Assembly: GCA_003154775.1 (NCBI GenBank)
Contig: PMES01000143.1
Span: 1 to 45,493, forward strand
Length of the DNA: 45,493 bases
Source of the DNA: Acidobacteriota bacterium
GTDB lineage: Bacteria; Acidobacteriota; Terriglobia; Acidiferrales; UBA7541
Reading direction: 5' to 3'
In this document: positions 8,809-16,843 of the stretch, one piece after another
Layout: each line of letters begins with the position of its first letter
Position numbering within the stretch: position 1 is the stretch's first letter
Position numbers and translations under genes: made by a program
Notes under the pieces: model-generated
Databases searched by the model: none
Told to the model about the DNA's origin: nothing
The model's input: only the letters and a program-made list of their open reading frames with translations

Positions 8809-9891
8809 TTAGACGTTGTATTCCTTGCGATGGACATCGCTGGAGACAAGCACCGGCTGCTCCGGCATAACCTTTTTGAGAGCCTCTATTTCCGGTTCGC
8901 CTGCTGCCAAGGGTAACTTAATTTGACCACCCTGCACGACGGATCGGAGCATGCCCATGGCGATTTCAAATCCTTCATAGGCGCTTTCGCCGTTGCACGG
9001 ATGCACCTGTTTGTCGTCGTCCAGCCAGCGCACCATGTCTTCGATGTACGGGGGCATTTCGAGGTCGTAGTTCATGCAACCCGCGCCGGAAATCACACCT
9101 TGCTGAGCACCAGTAACGGCTCTCCAGCCGCCGCCGGTCAGAACTTCGGCGAAGCCTTCGGTGCCGTAGACGGCGATCTTGTTCTTGCGCCACCAATAGT
9201 CGACTTCCGGAACGTCCGGGGCGCCGGCGCCGCATTCGATGATGCCGCGAACGCCGTTGGCGAATTGAATGAATCCGCCAATGTAGTCGGGAGAAGGATG
9301 ATTGTCGGAGAGCTTGCCGCGCCCTGCGGCCTGGGCCATGACCCATTCGGCGCGAGCGTAACCGTTGTACCAGCGCATGTATTCGACAAGATGCGTGAAA
9401 AGGTGGAGGAACCATCCGGCCGCGTGGGCATGGATGGTGTGGATGCGGCCGAGGGCGCCGCTTTCCACAATTTCTTTGACCTTTTGATAGTGCTGGCCGT
9501 AACGGTGCTGGTGAGACACAACGGTCTTAACACCCGCGGCGTTGACCGCCTTGCGAATCTCGATGGCCTCGGTCATGGAAAGGGCCATGGGTTTTTCGTA
9601 GGCGATCAGCTTTGCGCCGGAAGCGATACCCACCTGAATAAGTTCCAGCCGGATGCCTGGGGGGGTGCAGAAACAGAAAACATCCGGCTGGATTTCTTTC
9701 GCGAGAGCGAGTGGTTGAAGCGAAGTCTTATGGATGCCGAGCTCCACCGCGGCCTTGGCCAACTGCTCCGGGCTCGAATCCGCAAGACCTGTCAGCTCAA
9801 AGCGCGGGTTATTCTTGAAGGCGAGGGCGTGGTGCTTGCCGCGCTTTCCTGTTCCGACAACCAAGACTTTGTAGATTTTTTGCGCGCTCAC
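8809..9891 (-). CDS. Gfo/Idh/MocA family oxidoreductase
   Basis: 360 residues. An N-terminal Rossmann fold starts at once (VLVVGTGKRGKHHALAF, residues about 8-24). The family EKP motif is present (YEKPMALSMTEA), where the Lys takes part in catalysis, and a histidine-rich helix follows (VVSHQHRYGQHY). The C-terminal alpha/beta domain carries the substrate site. Members oxidise or reduce sugar, inositol or nucleotide-sugar hydroxyls with NAD(P). It begins 22 bases after the stop of the DegT aminotransferase gene, so the two are likely co-transcribed and may act on one sugar: oxidation to a ketone, then transamination. The exact substrate is unknown. Confidence 0.85.
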   Translation of the reverse strand: MSAQKIYKVLVVGTGKRGKHHALAFKNNPRFELTGLADSSPEQLAKAAVELGIHKTSLQPLALAKEIQPDVFCFCTPPGIRLELIQVGIASGAKLIAYEKPMALSMTEAIEIRKAVNAAGVKTVVSHQHRYGQHYQKVKEIVESGALGRIHTIHAHAAGWFLHLFTHLVEYMRWYNGYARAEWVMAQAAGRGKLSDNHPSPDYIGGFIQFANGVRGIIECGAGAPDVPEVDYWWRKNKIAVYGTEGFAEVLTGGGWRAVTGAQQGVISGAGCMNYDLEMPPYIEDMVRWLDDDKQVHPCNGESAYEGFEIAMGMLRSVVQGGQIKLPLAAGEPEIEALKKVMPEQPVLVSSDVHRKEYNV

Positions 9892-9913
9892 AGCGATCGC
9901 TCCTCGGTGTGCG

Positions 9914-11056
9914 TTACCACCCGAACTGCGCGTCCCACTCCTTGAGTTTCGCGATGGTGTAATCCACTTCTTCCGCCGTCAGCTCGGGAAACATCGGCAA
10001 TGAAACGCATTGCGCGGCGTTGCGCTCGGCGTTGGGCACGTGCGGGTGAGGGTCGGCAAGTTTGCCCCAGGGATACCCTTCTTGCTGGTGGATGGCAATG
10101 GGGTAGTGCTGCTTGGCGTCGATGCCATGGTCAATCAGGAACTGCGTTAAATGGTCGCGCTTGTGATGTTCGATGACGTAGAGATGGAAGACATGACGGT
10201 AGCCCGGCAATTCCTTGGGGAGCTTGAAGCTGTTACCTTTGAGGCCATCGGTGTAGCGCTTGGCCCAGGCGCGGCGCTGATCGGTCCAGTTCGTGATGTG
10301 CTTAAGCTTGACACTCAGGAACGCGGCGTGGAGATCATCGAGGCGGCTGTTGAACCCGAAGGAGTGCACTGAACGCTTTAGAGAGCCGTGGTTACGCAAG
10401 CGGCGCGCGGCCTGTTCGATGTCGGGACGATTGGTAATGAGGGCGCCGCCGTCGCCGTAGGTACCAAGGTTTTTTTGGATGATGAAGCTGGTGCAGACGG
10501 CATCGCTGAGCTCGCCCTGTTTGAAACCATCGCCGTGGGCATCAATGGATTGCGCGTTGTCTTCCACGACCCAGAGTTTGTGCTTCTTAGCGATGGTGCT
10601 GACGGCCTTCATATCGGCGCAATGGCCGTAGAGATGCACGGGGACGATGCCCACGGTGCGTGGTGTGATGGCGGCTTCGATTTTCGTGGGGTCTATGTTG
10701 TTCGTGGCCGGGTCGGAATCGACGAAGACGGCCTTGCCTCCAGCAATCCAGATGGCCTCGGCGGTGGCGAAGAAGGTGTTGGCGGTGGTGATGACTTCGT
10801 CGCCCGGCTGGATGCCCAGCGCGAGAAAGGCGAGCCAGAGAGCGTCGGTGCCGGAGTTCAAGCCGACGGCATGCTTCATAGCAAAGTACTGGGCGAGTTC
10901 CTTCTCAAAACGAGCGAGGGCGGGGCCCATGACATAGGCCTCGCTTTCCATGACGGCGTGGAAGGCGTCGTCGATTTCTCGCTTGATATTGTGGTATTGG
11001 CGGCCGTGGCCGTAGAACGGTACTTTCAACTTTGCCGGTGTCGCGGACGCAGGCAT
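9914..11056 (-). CDS. DegT/DnrJ/EryC1/StrS family PLP-dependent aminotransferase
   Basis: About 380 residues. The ATG at 11056 is preferred because GAGGAGG lies just upstream; a longer frame from 11095 lacks a site. Family marks: NSGTDAL (residues 67-73), DEVITTANTFFATAEA, the cofactor region VVEDNAQSIDA, and SFIIQKNLGTYGDGG with the likely PLP lysine at K195. These enzymes transfer an amino group to keto-sugars of nucleotide sugars for surface polysaccharide or modified sugars. It forms an operon with the downstream oxidoreductase. Product identity is not determinable here. Confidence 0.88.
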   Translation of the reverse strand: MPASATPAKLKVPFYGHGRQYHNIKREIDDAFHAVMESEAYVMGPALARFEKELAQYFAMKHAVGLNSGTDALWLAFLALGIQPGDEVITTANTFFATAEAIWIAGGKAVFVDSDPATNNIDPTKIEAAITPRTVGIVPVHLYGHCADMKAVSTIAKKHKLWVVEDNAQSIDAHGDGFKQGELSDAVCTSFIIQKNLGTYGDGGALITNRPDIEQAARRLRNHGSLKRSVHSFGFNSRLDDLHAAFLSVKLKHITNWTDQRRAWAKRYTDGLKGNSFKLPKELPGYRHVFHLYVIEHHKRDHLTQFLIDHGIDAKQHYPIAIHQQEGYPWGKLADPHPHVPNAERNAAQCVSLPMFPELTAEEVDYTIAKLKEWDAQFGW

Positions 11057-11294
11057 AACATCCTCCTCGATAACGCGGAAGCAAAAGCTTCGCATGGCGT
11101 TCTTCGGATAAGAATATATTCCGCCGGGCCCGGGGAGTCAACTATTAAATCGATTCAATAGAGGGTATTGGAGGTATCCAGGCCAGGGTTTGATTCTGCC
11201 TGCGCGGCCACGCGTGGCCCCACGCGCAATACGCAAGTGATTCTGTTGTACAAAAGCGGTACAATTTTCGGAAGAACATCAAACAGCCAACAAA

Positions 11295-11322
11295 AATGTG
11301 GCGGAGGCATGTGGAAGTCGAA
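11295..11322 (-). repeat. 3'-end fragment of tRNA-Sec (selC), copy 2
   Basis: Same 28-base tRNA-Sec 3' end as 434-461, with a single A for G change, in the same orientation. It overlaps the first codons of the integrase pseudogene frame. This is the usual arrangement of a tRNA-targeting element: 3' tRNA end next to the integrase gene. Confidence 0.6.
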
Positions 11323-12022
11323 ATGGCTATCAGCTTACTAAGCCATGTGCTCTCACGGCGTTGCAGCCTTGCTTCCGACATGAGCTGAACATAACTGAAC
11401 AGAGCCCCCTACCCTCGAAAGTGGAAGGCCAGTATCTGGTGATTTATTTCTTCTGCATCGTCACGGGATTGCGCGTGTCAGAGGCCGTCGCAATAGAAAT
11501 AGACAAGCACATCGAACTCGATTACTCGATCATTTACGTACGGCAGCAGAGAGGGAAAAACGAAGATCGCGTCAAGAAGCATCTCAAGACAGAATCGGGA
11601 TGCCGCGACGTTGACATTCACGCTGATGCAGCAGCAATCCTTCGTAACTTTATCGGTGATCGGGGAGTGGCTTTCTCTTTCACACAGCGAACGGAACGAT
11701 GTTCGATCCAAGCAATATGGCGCGGGATAGTCTCGACCCCATTCTCAGAAAGATGGGTCGGGACGAAGCGGGAACGCGGTTCAATGTTTTTCGCCGTTTC
11801 GGCGAAGCCGTTCTACAACGTAGCGACGTGCGGCAAATCCTGATTGATTACTGGATGGGGCACTCAGGCGCAAGCATGGCAGATCGGTATGGCAAGCAAC
11901 TGGTGGAAGACGTCGAATACCGACAAGCGCGGGTCAAGAAGGTTGGTCTCGGATTCGAAGTTCCGCCATCCTTGTTTGGGCTACGTGGGTTACAAAGTGT
12001 GGAAAACGTAGCAGCAGCCTAA
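11298..12022 (+). pseudogene. Tyrosine recombinase/integrase, frameshifted and N-terminally truncated
   Basis: Two overlapping frames form one phage-type integrase catalytic domain. The first carries IVTGLRVSEAVAI, which holds the first active-site Arg. The second carries FLFHTANGTMFDPSNM, RFNVFRRFGEAVL (where the HxxR box has become FxxR), LIDYWMGHSGASM and the likely catalytic Tyr in ADRYGKQL. They join cleanly if one base is removed or added near the G run at 11662-11665. The N-terminal arm-binding and core-binding domains are missing, and the frame starts inside a selC fragment. It is the decayed integrase of an element that used tRNA attachment sites. Confidence 0.85.
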
Positions 12023-12051
12023 AAGTGTACCCCGATGAAAATAAGAGTGAG

Positions 12052-12098
12052 TGGTCGGGGCGAGTGGATTTGAACCACCGACCTCCTGGTCCCGAACC
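12052..12098 (-). other. 3' half of tRNA-Pro (CGG anticodon); attachment-site remnant
   Basis: Read on the minus strand: anticodon loop TTCGGGA (anticodon CGG), stem CCAGG, five-base variable loop, T-arm GGTGG-TTCAAAT-CCACT, acceptor CGCCCCG, A and CCA. Upstream of the loop the match breaks off (TCCGG instead of CCTGG) and no D-arm or acceptor 5' strand follows, so this is not a complete tRNA. A break at the anticodon loop is where many tyrosine integrases cross over. The fragment therefore looks like one end (attL or attR) of an element integrated into a tRNA-Pro gene. Confidence 0.8.
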
Positions 12099-12313
12099 GG
12101 AGAGTCGGAAAATCTAACGCCTTGTGGGTGTCGCACTTACAAGCCGCACCACCCCAAAATCCTGCCTCAATTGGTCCACAGAGTCCACAGCGAAGAGGGG
12201 GCTCCTACACAACGGAGGGAATCTGCCTTAAGACAGAAGTCCACCGAGTCTAGCTAGCGCATGAGTGGCTTAGGTTCCCGCCACCAGGTTGCCTATTTCA
12301 ACCTTTTGCCTCG

Positions 12314-12646
12314 TTACAGATTATGGGATAGTGCCTTGCCACCTTTCCTCTTGGCCGACAGCTCCGCAGTGACCCTGGCTGTGATCTTCGAGGCATCGAC
12401 TTTGTAGCGGGCCGCAGTTCGGATGAGGTTCGATTCCCTCGACAGTGCCTTGGCAGAGCTGTAGCCTGGGCAGTACAGGTCGGAAACGAGCGCGCAGGCC
12501 ACCACCATGAACCGGTTGAGATCGGCCGTCGTCATTGCGTGGATTCGAGCTTCCGCCAGCTTTTTATGGTCCACCCTGTTCCCACTCCAAGAGGCTTTCG
12601 TCTTCTTCTCTTTCTTCTCCTTTTTCTCAAAATCATTCGGTTCAAT
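12314..12646 (-). CDS. Small plasmid/ICE protein, possibly with a ParB-like C-terminal segment
   Basis: The safely started part is 86 residues from a GTG at 12574 (VDHKKLAEARIHAMTTADL ... AARYKVDASKITARVTAEL). The same frame stays open upstream through a lysine/glutamate-rich linker (FEKKEKKEKKTK) to an ATT that overlaps the stop of the upstream gene (TATTGA). ATT is a rare start; an ATG lost by mutation is also possible. From memory it resembles the C-terminal region of ParB-like partition proteins on mobile elements, but no ParB DNA-binding part is present. Function uncertain. Confidence 0.5.
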   Translation of the reverse strand: MEPNDFEKKEKKEKKTKASWSGNRVDHKKLAEARIHAMTTADLNRFMVVACALVSDLYCPGYSSAKALSRESNLIRTAARYKVDASKITARVTAELSAKRKGGKALSHNL

Positions 12647-12932
12647 ATTCTTGGGGCAACAAGAGCGTGGTCACCGTTCGGTCCGATTCGGTGATGATCA
12701 GCAGCTTGTCGCCTGCGTTTGTTCGGTAACTACTTACGAGCCGGAACCCGTGCCCTAGGCTGTAGTTGTTTTCCTTTCGGTCCTCGTCGGACAAATCGCC
12801 CCACTCGCGGTTGGAATGACGCGTTAGGAACTCGCCTGGCCCTTGTCCAGCCTTCTCAAGCACAGCCAAAGCGCCCGGTGTGGCAACGATCTGGCCGAGA
12901 TCAAAAGCAGGTTGTTTGCTGATTTCCTGCAT
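12642..12932 (-). CDS. Small conserved plasmid-related protein
   Basis: 96 residues from the ATG at 12932, chosen because AAAGGAG lies just upstream; the longer frame to 13163 has no site and a low-quality extension. The sequence (LGQIVATPGALAVLEKAGQ, FLTRHSNREWGDLSDED, LLIITESDRTVTTLLLPQEY) matches a family I recall as common on plasmids and integrative elements, often labelled plasmid-related or, doubtfully, type I restriction subunit. No catalytic motif is visible. Its role is unknown; it is a good marker that this part is mobile DNA. Confidence 0.75.
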   Translation of the reverse strand: MQEISKQPAFDLGQIVATPGALAVLEKAGQGPGEFLTRHSNREWGDLSDEDRKENNYSLGHGFRLVSSYRTNAGDKLLIITESDRTVTTLLLPQEY

Positions 12933-13026
12933 TGGAAAACTCCTTTCGTTGGTTTTGTTTTTGCTTCTCAGAGGCACTGCAGAAAGCGGTGCATAAAAAG
13001 CAATACCCTTCCTGGGAGGTGCGAGG

Positions 13027-13122
13027 CGCTTGGCCGTCCGCGCTGTCAAGGCCGCGTGTTTTTCGCGTTCATCGGAGCGAAGCGTTAGAGCCTTGACAGA
13101 ACAAGCGGACGGTCCAGGCGCA
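13027..13122. repeat. Long interrupted inverted repeat in the divergent intergenic region
   Basis: Arms CCGTCCGC..TGTCAAGGC (13034-13052) and GCCTTGACAG....GCGGACGG (13090-13112) pair over 17 positions with a small internal loop. Outer arms GCGCTTGG (13027-13034) and CCAGGCGC (13115-13122) extend the pairing. Each arm contains TTGACA reading outward, so it could hold divergent -35 elements, but no good -10 is seen. The rest of 12933-13251 holds no gene. Confidence 0.5.
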
Positions 13123-13251
13123 GGTTTCAGCAGGAAAGCCAAAACAAAGTGGGTAACTTGCAAGGAAGGTTTGCGCGCTCAGGCGATTCGATTTAGGAAG
13201 GAAGAAGTCTCGTCTGGAACAGTTCTTGTCGCCAGGTGATAATTAGGTCAT

Positions 13252-14508
13252 ATGAGCCAAGGGCCGATTCTTATTTTCGATAAATCTGCTTTGGAAAGCC
13301 TGAATCCGGAAGAGGCCGTGTGGCTGGACAATTTCTTTAGGACCAACATCACACCTCTGTTCTTCATTGAGGTGCTCGCGGATCTCGAAAAACAGGTTCG
13401 AGCAGGCCGCACGCCGGAGGAAATTGTCGGCAATCTCGCGTATAAAACGCCGGACGTGCAAGCGAGCCCGAATGCGCACCACGGGACACTCCTTTCCGCG
13501 GAGCTCTCCGGTCTCGACACAATCCCTATGGACGGCCGGGGGATCTTAACTGGTGCAAGACCAGTCACCCTGGAAGGGAGCATGGGTCTTATGTTCCCGA
13601 AAACGGCGGAAGAGGAAGCCTTTTTCCGATGGCAACGGCGCGAGTTCCTCGAACTTGAGCGGCAGCTCGCAAAAATGTGGCGACTGGCACTATCGGATGT
13701 CAACTATGACGAGATGTATCACTTCTCCCAGAAATGGTTTGCTGGTGGCAAACCAAAAACACTCGGAGAGGTTAAGGCACTTGCAGAGGCGAAAATCGAC
13801 AGGACGGACCAGGAGGCTGGCCTGAAATTTGGGATGGCGCTTCTGGGCATCCCGGACAGCATGCAACAGGAAGTGATGGTTCGGTGGCGCGCTTCCGGAA
13901 AGCCAGCAATCCGTGAGTTCGCCCCCTATTTTAGATACATCTATTCGGTGGATATGTTCTTCTATCTTGCGATGGCGGCTGACTTGATCTCGCGTGTTCG
14001 GCCAGCCGGGAAAGCCAACAATAAGATCGACATCGCGTATCTGTACTATCTTCCCTTCTGCAAGGTATTCACTTCGAGCGACAACCTTCACGAACGGGTC
14101 GTCCCGTTCTTTCTTCGTGCGGACCAGAGTTTCGTTAAAGGTCCCGAGTTGAAAACAGATCTCCGCAAACTCGACGACCACTATTCCGCTTTGCCGGAAG
14201 AAGTAAGGCTCCGCGGACTGCAGGATTTCGCTGCGTCTCCACCAACAGACACTGCTTTCTTGGTGACCCGTCTCTGGGACAGGCACTTGCCGAAGTGGCG
14301 TATGGAAGAGAAGGTGGTACTTAGTGAAGATCTCAAAAAGGCGCTAATGGACTTGGTGAACCGGATTGAAAAGGAAGCGCAACCCGTGAATCGGGCTCAA
14401 CCACCCACAATTGCCGAAGCAAATTACATACAAATGCGACGAAATGTACTTCGACGAAAAGGTAAGTGGCAACGCTTTCCTCCCGACGTTGAATTGAAGA
14501 GCGGATAA
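13252..14508 (+). CDS. PIN-like domain protein (candidate nuclease)
   Basis: 418 residues, not matched to a named protein. The N-terminus (ILIFDKSALESL, then FFIEVLADLEK) looks like the start of a PIN domain with D10 and E40. Near the end, NNKIDIAYLYYLPFC and KVFTSSDNLH give D260 and D277 in the spacing of the closing PIN strands and helix. Together these four acids could form the metal site of an RNase, with a roughly 200-residue insertion in the middle. There is no partner antitoxin frame beside it. It sits in the cargo zone of the element. The PIN reading is inferred from motif spacing only. Confidence 0.6.
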   Translation: MSQGPILIFDKSALESLNPEEAVWLDNFFRTNITPLFFIEVLADLEKQVRAGRTPEEIVGNLAYKTPDVQASPNAHHGTLLSAELSGLDTIPMDGRGILTGARPVTLEGSMGLMFPKTAEEEAFFRWQRREFLELERQLAKMWRLALSDVNYDEMYHFSQKWFAGGKPKTLGEVKALAEAKIDRTDQEAGLKFGMALLGIPDSMQQEVMVRWRASGKPAIREFAPYFRYIYSVDMFFYLAMAADLISRVRPAGKANNKIDIAYLYYLPFCKVFTSSDNLHERVVPFFLRADQSFVKGPELKTDLRKLDDHYSALPEEVRLRGLQDFAASPPTDTAFLVTRLWDRHLPKWRMEEKVVLSEDLKKALMDLVNRIEKEAQPVNRAQPPTIAEANYIQMRRNVLRRKGKWQRFPPDVELKSG

Positions 14509-14599
14509 TGGAATCTGAATGTGGTCATTTTGGAGGCTTTAGCTGGGAATGCAAGCATCTGGAGTGGACTGGCCCGTAATCTGACTCGCGGCAATTGCC

Positions 14600-15954
14600 T
14601 TACTCGGGATTAGACTTAGCAATATTCCTTGCGTGGGCCTGAGCCTCAGCCCAGGAACGGCGATAAGGTAAGCCAAGAATCGGATCAAGAGCAACCTCAC
14701 TGTGGACGATGCGGTCAAAAAGTCCAATCACCTCCGGAACCTCTGGCTGTATTCTTGCTGCGGTTTGATTGAAAGTGACGGACAGGGAATAGTGATGGCG
14801 GATATGTGGATTCGGTTCTCGATTTGCCAAGATGACAGCCAATGTCGTCCGTGAATGGACGGCGGCCTCATGAATGGCTGCTGTGAGCTTATCTGTGTCT
14901 ACAGTGCGTAGGTCGAACGGAACCTCGACAAGCACGATCTTGCCAAGATGCCCCATTGAGGTCCTGGTTTGCTTAAGCTTTTTTTCAGTTTCGCTGTAAT
15001 CCTGTTGTAGTAATCGGATTGGTTTGCGGGGCGCCCAAACTTCGTAAAGAGACGAACAGCTTCGTACTCGTTGAATCTTTCGCCCCTTTCGAATCTGTCC
15101 GCAACCTGGGCGGAATGTTTTGCAGGAACCCGGCAGAGGCGCGTTGCGGAATCCCAATCCGTGCCGCGAACACTCACTATTCTGTCACCCACCAACTGGA
15201 ACGGGATCTGCTCTGATGATTCAGTGAGTTCTTCAAACGTCACGGTCGTCGATCCGTCGCCATGCTCCGTCGGTAGCTTGGATCGGCGAGCATCCGCCAA
15301 ACCCCTCCGAACCAGTTGCAGGATACGATTGTATGTGCCTCCGGTCAGCGGTTCCGTGGACCGTATCTTTACGCAGAGAGCGACCGAGAGGTGTTGTGTC
15401 CCATCGCCGATGCGATTGGAAAGGCTTTCCTCCAATGAGCGCGGCGCTGTGATTGCGGGGGAGTGTCCAAGGCGCGAACATTCACACGGAATGCCATACG
15501 CGGCAGTGCTGATGGTGAAGTCCCCGATACTGCTGGCGATTTCAGGGTTTAGTTGAACCGTTTGGGAATCGCGGCTGGCTCTCTTTACTCGCGCCGCCAT
15601 TGCCAATTCAAAGAAAATCGGCCAAAAGCTATCACGTTTCAGCTTTTCAACCTTATCGGGCAATGAAGCGTCGTCGTGGAATACTCTGAAGTACGCTGCC
15701 AATTCGAGCACCTGAATTATGTGGGCGTCAACCATTGCCGAGAGCAGCCACTTTCTCAATGGGTTCGCTTCATCATCCAAGAAATGCACGGGCTCGGAAT
15801 CCGTTATGAGTAGATATTCCAGGTATTCCGACCCCAGCACTCCCTTCAAGAGCGCGATGCTGTCCTCTACGATGCCGATAGATAGGTCGAAACTCTCACA
15901 TCTCTCATTCGCTCGCTGAATCCATTCGAAAAGGACGCCATCCAGGTTGGGCAT
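14600..15954 (-). pseudogene. Unknown protein, split by a frameshift at an A7 run
   Basis: Two overlapping frames make one protein of about 450 residues: 15954 down to about 14986, then about 14985 to 14600 in the -1 frame. The switch lies at seven A residues on the coding strand (14979-14985): upstream reads NRITAKLKK, downstream KLKQTRTSMGHLGKIVLVEV. One extra A would restore a single frame. Nothing in either half is recognised; the N-terminal part is helical and leucine-rich, the C-terminal part contains LVEVPFDLRTVD. It could be a real mutation, a homopolymer sequencing error, or transcriptional slippage on the A run. No function is proposed. Confidence 0.55.
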
Positions 15955-16139
15955 GATTAGGGATTATATTCCCGTCGCCACGCCCAAGAGGAAAGAGCTT
16001 GTCGCGGGACGACATATTCATATCAGACTCTCGACAAGAAGCGGTCGAAGGCACCGCAACTATTTCGAGCGACTCCTTGGCCATTCGGAGTTACAGTATT
16101 CTGTTTACCGAAAGTTTTGCAGAGGGAGGCAACGTCAAC

Positions 16140-16520
16140 GTGATTATTGGAGATCGCTTGCGTGAGATGCGTGAGGCAAAGAAGCTTTCGCAGGGGGATA
16201 TTGAAAAACGCACGGGGCTGCTTCGATGCTACATCTCTCGCGTGGAAAATGGACACACAGTCCCCGCCATCGAAACACTCGAGAAGCTAGCTCGGGCGCT
16301 GGAAGTCCCGCTTTATCAGCTTTTCTACGATGGGGAAGAGCCCCCCAAACTGCCGAACCTTCTTAAGCGGAAGTCCTCTGACGACATTGCCTGGGGCAGT
16401 GCTGGTAAGGATGCACGCTTTCTCAGCAAGCTTCGCCGCTTGTTGAGCAAAACTGAAGAAGGAGATCGGAAGCTTCTTTTATACATGGCCCAGAAAATGG
16501 CCCTCCCGAGGAGGGGCTGA
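16140..16520 (+). CDS. XRE-family HTH transcriptional regulator
   Basis: 126 residues from the GTG at 16140, which follows GGAGG by ten bases; a longer frame from 15999 has low-quality extra sequence. A Cro/cI helix-turn-helix fills residues about 5-60 (IGDRLREMREAKKLSQGDIE, LLRCYISRVENGHTVPAIE, LARALEVPLYQLF). The tail (DDIAWGSAGKDARFLSKLRR, LLLYMAQKMA) is a conserved short helical region. I recall near-identical regulators in many acidobacterial genomes. It is probably a local repressor; targets unknown. Confidence 0.85.
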   Translation: MIIGDRLREMREAKKLSQGDIEKRTGLLRCYISRVENGHTVPAIETLEKLARALEVPLYQLFYDGEEPPKLPNLLKRKSSDDIAWGSAGKDARFLSKLRRLLSKTEEGDRKLLLYMAQKMALPRRG

Positions 16521-16759
16521 GCGGCGGCCAGCAGCTAATTCCCGAACGGCGGGTTCAATTGCACTTTCCGGCAGTGCCGATGTGGGTGCTCGGCAATCCA
16601 GTTCCTGGAATGTTGTCAACGAGAATTCACCAGTAGGATGAATTCGCCACTTCTGTTGCCCAATGCGGGACGGCACAGCCACAGGTTCCGACCCATCGCT
16701 CCTCGACTCACCGACTCAGCAAGATGTTTCTGAACGGCATTACTCAATCCTCGGATGCC

Positions 16760-16843
16760 TTAAATTAGCAAGTCATACCTCTGACGCAACGCGAGCACTT
16801 GATCCCCGAGCCACTCGGGGATATCCGCATTTTCCCATTCTAC
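16760..16843 (-). other. Open extension beyond an in-frame TAG
   Basis: After the TAG that ends the gene at 16844-17578 the same frame continues for 27 codons (VEWENADIPEWLGDQVLALR and on) to a TAA at 16762-16760. It looks like genuine protein, so the TAG is probably a recent nonsense mutation or a read-through site. The remaining interval 16521-16759 shows no gene. Confidence 0.5.

Noticed and set aside
12052-12257. Small plus-strand frame beginning MVGASGFEPPTSWSRT
   Set aside because: It is the translation of the reverse strand of the tRNA-Pro 3' half, a well-known spurious protein pattern.
13027-13122. Integron attC site
   Set aside because: The palindrome is present, but the RYYYAAC/GTTRRRY core pair is not; the closest match GTTAGAG ends in a purine.
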